Shown here: piece by piece, positions 11,101 through 23,100 of the stretch
Layout: each line of letters starts with the position of its first letter
Position numbering within the stretch: position 1 is the stretch's first letter
Source of the DNA: Allolobophora icterica
Taxonomy: Eukaryota > Annelida > Clitellata > Crassiclitellata > Lumbricidae
NCBI GenBank assembly: GCA_963556255.1
Contig: OY744605.1
Location: 37,471,608-37,535,607, forward strand
DNA length: 64,000 nucleotides
Direction: 5' to 3'
Position numbers and translations under genes: made by a program
The notes under the pieces: model-generated
What the model saw: the letters and a program-made list of their open reading frames with translations, nothing else
Told to the model about the DNA's origin: nothing
Database searches by the model: none

Positions 11101-14100
11101 GGGACACCATGGAAGCGGTGAAAACGGGGGACGCGAAGCCTTACACTGGGTGTGTAATGCCCACCCCGAGACAGTAGTGAAGGTTTGGAGTGAAAAGGTC
11201 CAAAGCTGTAGAAATGCATCGCGGTCAAACATTGCTGTTACAGACAGACAGAGTCTTCTCTTTATTTATATAGATTAAACCATTTCTTAAGATGGATGCA
11301 TATAGTTCAATTTTCAATCAAATTAAAGTTCGCTTTACTTCAAGTATGCATTTGACTTCAAGTGTTCGTTTTACTTACTTACCTAGCACATTGCATTGTG
11401 GGATGTGGCTGGTAGGCAGCGGTGCTCTACTGGAGCAGTTGGTGGCAACCATATTGTTTATATAGTCTTCGCAATTACCGGTTGTTTTGACATTGATACA
11501 TTTACATGCTGTCTTTAGCATTTGTCGGGACAGGTAATCTTTGTGACTCTCAGTCACAAAATGTTCAGTTTATTATCAATAAGAAAATTCATAATTGTAC
11601 TTTGGCAAATAATTCATAATTCAATTCCTAATTTCGTTTTTGCTGGTGACATAATTCCTACTTTTACTTCTAGTTTTCGTTAACGAATTCGTTTATTTTT
11701 ACGTCTAATTTCAGTTTTCGTTAACGAAAATATCACTGGTCGTCACTCCTCTTTTTTGCAGTGGCGGCGCCAGCTATACAATTTCAGCAGGTCGCGTCAG
11801 TGTCATGGGAGTTATTCAGCAGGTCGAAGAAATTAATGTTTGAGTTTGATGCATCAAGCAGCATAACCTCAACATAGGCAGCATAGATATATAAAACGAA
11901 GAAAATTATTATTGCACGCTTATAGCTCAATTGATTTAGTTACTTTAAAGATTTGGAAGTACTGAGTCGCTACTCAAAACGTCATGAACATGTATTCTAA
12001 TAAGATGTACGACATTACAGAAAGAGTCAACCTTACCTGTCAAGATTAAAATGGGCAGGTCATAAGGCAGGTCAAGAGTAAAATAGACAGGTCAAATGAC
12101 CTGACGTGACCCATGGTAGCGCCGCCACTGCTTTTTTGCTACTTATTCATTCATTCATCCATCCATTCATAGATTTATATAGCGCCTCTTCAAGAGAACT
12201 ACTCAGAAGCGCTCCCAGCACCAGCATGGCCAAAAAGAACAGTTTCAAGCGGTTATAGAAGGTTTCAGAGGAAGAGAATAGTCCAATAACTGTGAATGAG
12301 CGTGGTGTACACTATCAGCTCTGGATGAGAATGCACAGGCTGGGCTTTGTGTGTCTCAGGGTACTCACCAGTGGTGACTCCTCTAGTTATCCAAGCACTG
12401 TTCATGCGTTGATTAACTTTTTATTCTTAATAACTTCAGTCATTTAGGTTGACATAGGCAGATCTATCTTTTGTGAGATACATGTGTAGGTATTGGGCAT
12501 ACTTTCTTGACCCAGACAATTGTGATTTGTGCAAACTAAAAACAATTAAACTAGTGTGGATAGTAAGGCAATAATAGTTGCATTCTGAAGCATGAATAAT
12601 TTAAAAGAGCTAAATATTTTCCAACTTTCTCATTTGCATTGTTAAAGTTCATATTCTTTGAAAGACGGAAATTCCTGAATGCTTAATACTGCAGTCAGGA
12701 ACAGTTAGTGACTGACTGTACTGATGTCTCAGTGCGTGGCGTTTACATATGTAATGATACTTCTGCATGTGCATACTAGTATGAGTTTGCTTTGTGATAC
12801 TAAACTTGAAGATTACCTAAACTTGCTACGTCTAGCCTACGCATGTGTTGCAATAATAAGGACAGCAGATTCCCAAAATACTGCATGCATTAAAGAATTT
12901 TCAAGAAGCCATATGTAAAAAATAAGAAGGGAGTAAGTTGTGACTGATGTAAAAAATCTATGTTTTTGTCTCTATCTTAGTGCTTTTTAAAGCCGTGGTT
13001 GAAACCCAACATTGAATTATGACTATAAGCCATAACTAGAGAACCCAATATGGGTTGCAAGACAATGTGATGTCAGTTTTTTTTGTGGACACAAGTGTTT
13101 GGAATGTTTACTATCAATGTATACTTTTCATCCTGATTACAAAACTATCCCACCATAGCAGTGGAAAACTTTGCTAATGTATCAAAAAGCTGACTGGCCT
13201 AACTACATTTTGTCAATTTAAATTAAGTCAAAAACCCTATTGTTTGATGTATTTAGGTTTGCAACATGGTTTTGTACAAGCACTAGTATTGTTTGTTCTA
13301 TGTTATTTTGTAGTACAGTTGAATATTTGATTTGATTTGATTACTAGAAAGATGTCATCCTCTGCAATTGAAGCTGTTATTAGGGTGGCGACTTTGGTAG
13401 CACAACATTATTGTTCATTTTGATATTTAATATACATTGACACCAGTGACTGAATGGCAATGTATTAGACTTCTTTGTTTATTGTTGATCAATAACGGAT
13501 CTGAATAGGACATCTGAATCTGAGCCATGATAAATTTGGGATGCTAAGCGATAAGGTTAGCCATTTTAGTCTTGTTTTCATCAGACTCATCTGATGTCAT
13601 TATTCTCTGACTGGTTCAGTGTAGAAATATGTTCCATTAAGTGTAATTATGATGTAATTGTAATTGGTAACTTCTATTGTGCCAATGTCTAATGCACAAG
13701 GCTAGGAGTAACCAATTTTGTTTTTTTTGCCGATTCGAGATACGATTCCAGATACGGTATAGTATAGGCCATTATTTGCTGATTCCAATTAGAACTAAGA
13801 CCTAATTCCAAGGTCGTCATCATTGTAAGCTTGGCATCAGTTACAGAGGTCAAATGGAAGAACAGCCAGTCAGTTACCCCCTTCCGTGTATGGTGATATA
13901 TTTCTTCACTGATTGACAGACCTAACGGTTGCCGGGCAGCCTCAACACATTCAACGCATCCATCAGGGCTGTTATTGGGATAGCCCCGGCAATTAAGCAT
14001 GTGTGGATGCCATCTCTGTGGATGCCATCTCTGTGTGTGACCTATAAATTGTTATTAGTCCATAGTGAAACCATCGAAAAATCACCTGATTAATAATATA

Positions 14101-17100
14101 ATCTACTGTTATTAATCGGTGGGTTAGACATTCTGGATCCGGATAATTCCGGATAGTCCAAAAATCGGTTTACTGATCTGGATTTCGGTTATGCCCACAC
14201 AAGGCATCAACCGATGTCATGCTGATGTAACTCTGTTATTATCATTGACGGAATGCTAAATTTATGGGGTTTTGTTTTAGGATGCACACAGCTGTCAGGT
14301 TGATTTTGACAGAGAAAACAAGACTTCCTTGTTTGCTGTATATGATGGTCATGGAGGTAAGCAGTATATTTAACCTAAGTTCATTTGAGGCAAAATGCAT
14401 ATATATTCAAAGTTAAGAGCACCTTTTTATCATTTGATTGTGATTGAAGTAAAATTATTTGCAACTTTTAACATCATACGATGGATGAGTGTGTAACACT
14501 GCTAATGAGGTGATGTGAAAATGTACTGTAGCTACATTTTATTTAATAGCTGCTATTACAGATGATTAACACTAGATATACTATTAACTACTGCAATATG
14601 TGCTTCTTAAAAGTAAAGTCTGTTTAATTTCTCTTTAAAACTTTGGTTGCGGATTCAAATCAGATCAAATCAAAACCATTTTTATTTTTAAGGCATCAAT
14701 CACATAAACTGTTACAGATTACACATGTCATGTGCGTTGGTGGTGGATCCTCAGCAAAGGGTAATCCAAAAAGGGAAATAGACTGCTGACTCTGGATAAC
14801 CCATACAACACGTTGATGATGTAAATGGCGTGCATACATAAGCTATTGAGTCAATACCACAGAGAAGAGAACACAGTAGTATACCAAATAACAGACATAA
14901 GCAATGTAGTACAGACAATAGCAAAATCAGAAATGAAACTAAACAGAAAACCAAACTAAAACCCTAAGCAAGCAGGACACATTTATCTAGACAATAGTAG
15001 ATTTTTTAGTGATCCCTTAAATTGACCAATAGACGGTAGTTTAGATAAATCACTCAGTAGTTTATTCCAAAGTATGGGGCCTAGGCATTTAATTGAGAGC
15101 TGTTTGTTCTTTGAGTGCGGTGGTTCACTCCGATATGTGTGGGAGTATCTGGTGTGATAATCATGTATACTGATACCTGTACTGAAGTAATTAGCAAATG
15201 CAGTAGGCAGTAAACCTGAATGGAATGATACATTTATATACACACTTGAAATTTATTGATGTTATATAAAGATAACAGATTATGTAAAATAAATAGAGGA
15301 CCGGTTGATGTATTCCAGTGCTTACAACAGACAATACGAACAGCACGTGTTTGCAGAGTCAGCAAAGGTTTCAGTCGTTATTGATAGTTTGATCCCCAAG
15401 AAATATTGCAGTCAGAGAGATATGGGGAGATAAGAGTGTGATAGAGGTTAATTAACATCGGTTTGGGCAGGCAACGTTTTATCCTAATTAGTATACCGGA
15501 AATAGCTGTAATATAATCCCTCCAAGTGAGGTTATGATCGACAATGACACCAAGAAAGTTGGACGAATAGACTTGAGTTACAGCCATACCATTAATCTGT
15601 AATTTAGGATTACAAGATGGTTTTTTAATGAAGTGGAACAAAATGAAATTGGTTTTTTCAAGGTTATGTGACACTCTATTGGCCAAGAACCAGTCTGCTA
15701 ACACTGTTAATTTCTTATTTGCTATGTCGAACAATAAGTCCAGAGAATTGTGTGAAAGAAATACAATAGTGTCATCAGCAAATAGTATAAATTTTAAGGT
15801 AGAAGAGGTCATCGGTAGATTGTTGATATAAAGTAAGACAAGTAATGGGCCAACTATCGACATCTGAGGCACCCCACAGGTGCCAAGCCCTGAGAGTTGA
15901 GCCCGTTACAATGGACATATTGTGTCCTCGTACTGAGGTAGTCCACAAGCCAAGACTTGCAAGTTTGTTTATTAGTATGCTGTGATTGACTGTAGAGCTG
16001 AAAAATGCATTGCAGACTGTGACATTTGTATCCACCAACTGGATAGTCTATCTAATCTCATCTAGAGACTTTAGAGTGAAATTTTAGTTTGGGTCAATAA
16101 GCCATTGGGTAGGCTAGGTCAAATTCTGAAATGTTGGGTAAGGTCAGGAGGCTGGCCCTGGTAATCTTTCCTTGCTGAGTGGATGACTCGGCAGTTTGAG
16201 TTGATTTTTTTTATTGTGAATACCTTTGAGCAGATGTTTAATTATACCTGCTAATGCTTTCTTAAATTTCTTAACTGTGAATTGTAAATTTCTTTTGCAT
16301 TTTTAAAATAGGAGCGGAGGTGGCACAATACACATCCATGAATTTTCCCAACTACTTAAAGACGATTCCACAGTATGACAAAGGAGAAATAAAGGAGGCA
16401 CTAGAGGAGTCATTTCTTGGGTTTGATGCAACACTAACTGAAGAAAGTGTTATACGTCAGTTAAAGGATTTGGCTGGTGTTGAAAATGAAAGTGAAGAAG
16501 TTGATGAAGAAGGTATGTGATCTTGTTTAAAAAGTGCATAAAAATGTTGACATAGCAGAGAGCCAGCATGTTGCTGACATGTTTCTTTGGGCCTTTGGCA
16601 GTGATGATTGATTAATTTTTCGTGTCACAACTCTAGTGCAAATGCAGACCTAAATTTTTATAAATTGAAGTTCTCTAATTAAATAAAAGTATTCAAACAG
16701 AATTTAATTCTTAGTGTTTGTTGACCATGTATGCCACACATTGAAACTACTTAATTAAAGCAATTTCTAGTGGCATAATTTGGCTATTGTCTGGCATTGT
16801 CACTGTGTCACAATATTAACGCACATGTTTGAATTAATATTTAATTAATATTGAAATCAATCAATCAATCAATCCGTTTATTATAACACAACTTGCAAGA
16901 CATAGTTTACAGGCAGGTATTTTTAACAGGTAGTGTCATAAATGGAGACCCCAAAGGGACAAGTCCCGCTAACAGGGGCACCCAGGAAATGATCACTAGC
17001 ATGACGGACGATTAACATTCAAAGTGTTCGATTTATTTATTCTTAACTAACGCCTAAACCAAATTCAATAACAGCAAAGTAAATGCATAACTCAAGTTAT

Positions 17101-20100
17101 AGTTAAGTACATATTCAAGTAGCACATTTTTATGACCTTTGATTTATGATATAAGACCTTAACAATTTTTTAAAACGACTAATAGGCTGTGCCGAAGTAA
17201 TCACCACAGGTAAAACATTCCATAGCATAGGGCCATGACATTTAATGGAAAACCTCTTAGCATTGATCCGTGCAAATTCAGTTTTTGTTGACAATGCTGC
17301 CATTGTAAATTATAGCTCATTCTGTATGCAAGATTATAAATCACTGTTCATTGCAGGATAGTAGCAATATTGGCTTCAAATTTCAGTGGTATAACAGGTT
17401 TCAAGCATTTAAGTTTAACACAAGTATAACGAACACTGTTTGCATCGATGCTTTTGGACTTACCTTTTTTCTGTTATAATATATCTTATGGATAAGTAAT
17501 TTTGCTCAGAATTTGTTTATCATATTGACTTACATTTGATGATTCCAACACAAGGTTGTTTGTAGACTTTTTAAGTTCTTTAATTTTTGCAGTTAAGAAT
17601 GAAGCAGCTGCTTTGTGTGAAGAAGCATCTATGCCCTTGGAGAAGGTTCTTGAGCGATATGGGGGTCAGCAGGCGAGTGCTGGGTCACTTGTTTATTCAC
17701 TGCGCAAGCGACAGAATTTCCAGTCCCCAATGGTGAGGACAAAAGCAGACAAATCAGATGCCAACGAAAATGCTTCAGTCAACTCCAACAATTCAGAGTC
17801 GCACATTGCATCATCAGAGAAATTGGAGCTAGATGACGTGAAAGCTAAACTTGAAGACAAACTTGTCAATGGTTTCTGTGAGACTGATGCCAATAAAAGC
17901 CAAACAGAAAGTACAAACAGTTCCAGTACAGAACCAGCCTTAGGTCATGATGTGCTGAACGCGGAACCAGTGTCATCCAGTAATACAGAACCAAATGCAG
18001 AAACAGCTTCTGAAGTGGTCTGTGATCGTGAAGCATGCAGTGCATCTGAAAATGGAACTGATGCATCTAATTCAGGGAAGCAGGTAATTCATGAAGCGAC
18101 AGTTGAGACCTCCATTGAAGAAGGTTCTAGTCAGAGTTCTGCAAAGTGCACTGCCACAGAATCATCGACGGCAGAAATGGTAAATTCTGAAGTCTTGTAT
18201 TATTTAATTTTCCCAAAGTTTGAATTAGTTCCCCTGTGTATGTTTATGAGTGCGAGTTTACTATCTAGAGCATAACTGAATTTGGTTTTTTTGCCGATAC
18301 TGGATGGTATAGGCCATTATTTGCCTACTAGATGTTTACCCGTCTTAAGATGGTTTAAAAGCAATTTGAAAATTTATGTGTTTTCCAATGTGCGTGAAAT
18401 TTATTATGACCGTCATACTTTAAAAATGTGTGAAAATCTCACTGTAAACAATGTTTTGCGTAAAAACTGTTTTTTAAGTTTTCCTTGAAGATTGCCCTCT
18501 TTGCATAAACAATATGGTTGCCACTGACTACTGTGCAATAGAGCACTGCTACCTACCAGCCACATCCAACAATGCAAAAAAATTCGCTAAGTAAGTAAGT
18601 AATGAACACACACTTGTATTACAGACAGAACTAAATGATATTATTTATTTAAAGGAGTATAGTGCAAAACAGTCGCAAGTGCCAAACTACCCTTCCTATT
18701 CCCCCAATAGGCTTTGTTACTGTCATTTTGAAGACATATTCCTTCAATTAGTTTGGTTTTATCTTGTTATCTAACGGATCAAACTCAACATTCTTAAAGC
18801 CATTTTAGACACTATATGTCATTAGAATGTTTAATCATCATTAGCTGCAGGTTCCTTACCACTGTCTTTTAATCAAAAAGGCTGAAGCTTCTGAAGAACG
18901 CTATATTTAGTAAATTATTAATTTCAAGAAATTGCTGCATGGCTGAATATTTCTGTTGCCACTTTGCCAAGATTGTTGACTGGTGAATTATATCATTGAA
19001 AGTGCTTTTTGAGAAAATATCCATCAGTATCAAAATAGCAGATGTTTTATTTATGCATTTGCTCAATATTAAAAAAAGTGTTGCAATTTTAGGAACTTTC
19101 AGCCACTCTCTGAATATAACAAAAGCACTCCATAGCAATACAGCCAGTTGACCATCTATCTGCGTTTTCTTGGCTTGACAAGTTAGTTGCCATTTGCACT
19201 ATGCATAGCATCTGAACCTCAGTTGAAATGGGAGAAGCTGGAGATTCATGGGGGATGCACTGATAATGATCATCTGTAAGGGCCCATATAAAATTCCATT
19301 TTCTCTGTTTCTTTTGTTTTTCTTAAATTATTATTTCTAAATTGGCAGGAAACACCTGGACCTAGCAGTTCCAGTGCTACTAGTTCCACCACTGCAACAC
19401 CAGAGGATGAAGAAGACTCAGAGGCAGATACAGAGGAGGAGGAAGGAGATTCAGAGGATGAAGATGGTGGATGGAATTCAGAGGAAGCAGAAGATGACAG
19501 GTAATAGAAGTTACTCTGTTAAATAACATTATGCAGAAACTGACTTGTAAGAGTTTAACAAACTTTCAATAATATGCTTAACAACTAAAAGGTCTTAAGG
19601 AATGGAATGAGAAATGACCGGCCTTTTCTTTTCCAAAGCCATTAAAGCCTAATAACAGAGGACTTCCGAACACTTAACTTTTTACTACTCGGCCTCTTGA
19701 GTAGTTTCTGCACCAACTCCTGCTGACTTCCCATCTTAATTCTCGCTATTGGGGGATTTTTGCAGTAATTTGTGGTTTCCTCTTCATTATCATAAAACAG
19801 AAACTGTGTTGCTCATTACAATTGGGCATCAAACGCTTCAGTGCTACATTTTCTTGGTAAACATTCTATTCTCCAGTTAACTTGTTGCTATTTTTTGACT
19901 GACCAGTCAGTCATCTTTTTGTTGATTTCGAGCAACAGCACATAGTGTGCTTGGCGATGGAATTACAGATGACATTGAATCCCATCAGTAATGCAGTTTT
20001 ATCTGTAATATGTACCCAGTATAACTGAATTCCTTCATGTTTTAGTAATTCAGTTATTTTATATCAGGTTAAAAAACTCTTCTCTTTGTCTAATTAAAGT

Positions 20101-23100
20101 TTTAAATTATCAAATTGACAATTTAAAACAAACAAGATCTTTTGTTTTTTTACAGTGATGATGATGAGGAAGCCTTAGATGGGATGAATTTTGATGAAGA
20201 TGATGACGATGATGATGATGATGAAGATGAGGCTGATGAAGAAGGAGAAATTTCAGCGATGGGCTGGAGCGAAGAGGTTGGTAGTGTTCCATACTTGCAA
20301 CTTGAAAGTTTTAGTTTCCATGCAACTTACTGTTAGATGAGTAGCTTCGTCATGTGTTTACATGCTTAGAGTAGAATAGAGCAGGCGTGAACAGCTGGCA
20401 GACAGATATGGCAAGAAAAGAAATTTGTCAGGTGCTGCTGAGTATAGAGCTACTTGAATTAGTTTAGGATACCCTGAGCTTCAGGCAATTCGATGACTTC
20501 AGTGAGTTAAATAATGCAACATGCTCCAGTATTGTACCAACTGCAGTGGATGTCAGGTGATGCAGGTAGGCTTGGATGCCATAAGCACAGACCTGACTGA
20601 GAACTCCACAGGTGGTTGGAACAACAATGATTTCGTTATGATTTGAATTGTATCTAATATAATTAAGCACAGAGTATCGTTATCATATTGTCAGAGACAT
20701 TGTTCGATGGTCACTTTGAGTGAAGTCACAATATCAAATCATAATTCACTGGAGAAGCTAGGTCGAAATATGACGTATCCGAGGTAGACTGGTTATGGTG
20801 AGTATGCAAGTTATGGGGCGTGGTGGCTCAGTGGTAAGTTCGGCACCTTGTGACCGGAGGGTTGCAGGTTCGAATCCCACTCTAGCCGCTGCGTACGGAC
20901 CTTGGGCAAGTCCTTCACTCGCAATTGCTCGTGGCGCTTCAGCGTGAAAACTCCGACACAGTATCAAATGCTGTAGTCAGGAGCGCCTCTGAGTAGTAGT
21001 AGTAAACTTGAGGAGGCGCTATAGAAATATCCTAAATAAATAAATAAAAGACATGTCTTAACTTTAGGTCTGAATAACATGAAAACGATGACAGAATGAA
21101 CTGAACTAGGCGGAAAATTCCAGAGCTTTGGACAGCTGTCTGGTGGCTGGGTGATGATACATTACCCAAAGGTTCAGGGTCATTTGAATAAGGATGTGTG
21201 CTATTACTGGAATTTCTTGTGATACGTTATTGTGTACTTTTTTAGCCTGGAGCTGACAGCGGTTGCACAGCGGTTGTGGCATTGCTCAGGGGAAGAACAC
21301 TGCATGTAGCAAATTCAGGTGACTCTCGCTGTGTCCTCAGCCGTGGTGGAGTGGCCATGGAAATGTCAGACGATCACAAACCGGAGGACACACCAGAAAA
21401 AGACCGCATTGTTAAGGCTGGTGGAAGAGTCACGTGTGATGGGCGAGTCAATGGTGGACTCAACCTATCTCGAGCTCTTGGTACGTCAGATATGTACTGT
21501 TCTAACTAACTGCATTTGAGTTTTTGTGCTGATGTTTTTTTCTTGGTATGAAATGTTGCCATTTACTATTGATGTTTATGTACCTGGAAATGAATAAATT
21601 TTATGCAGGTGATACTCACATTTACAGACCATTTGACAGAACTTTTAATTCATCTGTACAGCTGTTGTCCTTCACCCTTGAAGAAGCATAGTAATAATAA
21701 TAATAACACGGACAATTTCTATAGCGCCGTAACGCGACCATGCCGCTACAAGGGCGCTATACAGACACAACCCACAGCCTGACAACATCCGGTCCTATTC
21801 ATCAGAAGGATAAGCCTTTGAGAGGAGGTGACGCTTGAGCTGGGACTTGAATGCCTCGACTGATGGTGCAGAACGGACCTCAGGTGGAAGGCCGTTCCAG
21901 CAACGCGGTCCAGCAACGGAGAAGGCCCGGTCCCCAAACTTTGTCTTCGTCCGAGCAACAAACAGGTCTCCTCACACAGTCCCTCTCAGACGAAGACCCG
22001 CAGCACACGATGACGTCATTCTACAAAAGTCGACGATGTAATCGGGCGCCATGCTGTGGAGCGCCTTGTAAACAATAGTATTGGATGGCGGCAAATAAAC
22101 TCGTTCTTAACCCATTAGAAACTGAAATTTTCCTGCTGGGCACTCCACAGGAGCTGAAAACGTTTCAATGGTTTAACTCTTTCAAACTGACAGACTCATT
22201 TCAGTTGGCTGATTCTGCTTGCAAACTGGATGTATTTTTAACTCCAGTAGGTCCCATGCCAAGTATGCCAGCTCTTGGCATTTGTAAATCATCATGCTTG
22301 TATATTCGTGGTTTGCACAGAATGAGGTACCTTGTGTCTGCTAGGATATCTCTGGCAAATGCATTGATCTCCAGTTGCCATGATTACAGTAACTCACTTC
22401 TACTGGTATCACCGAGTCCAATCTGCAGAAGGTCCAAAATTCATTGGCTAGAGTTGTAACTAATGAATCGAGATGTGAGCATATAATCCATATTCTGAAA
22501 TCATAGCCTTTGCTTCCTGTTCAGCAGAGGATCTCTTTCAAGTTGGCACTTGTGGTTTCTAAAACACCTTAAGAAACTGATCTTCGATTGTGACTTGGGG
22601 TTGATTCCTTGTCGATGCCTCGTGAATTAAACATCAGTACAGTGTAACAACTTTACTAATTAATAGTAACAGTTGTGTAGGCTAATGAAGTATTTAAATT
22701 TCTTTGTTCGATATAGGTGACCACAGCTACAAGAGAAACACTGGCCTAGATGCTCGTGAGCAGATGATCACTGCATTGCCAGATGTTAGAAGCGTAACAC
22801 TGTGTGAAAATGACAGGTTTATGGTGCTTGCTTGTGATGGCATCTGGTTAGTACTGATTTGTTAAACATCTCTTAAAAAGCTTACCAAGGCCCATAATGG
22901 AATTTCTGTCAAAATAGTTTGACTTACGTTCTGCTAAAAAATTGTCATTCGAGATATGTGCGGTTAACTTTTTTGTAGCTTTTTGCCCTTCTTTCACTTC
23001 CTTGTAATTATATGTGTTCAAGACAATGTCCTTTTCCTAGCGTGAAAATGAGAATTTTTCTCGGTTGTTTTTAATTGCAATCATTGAACACTTGAATCTT

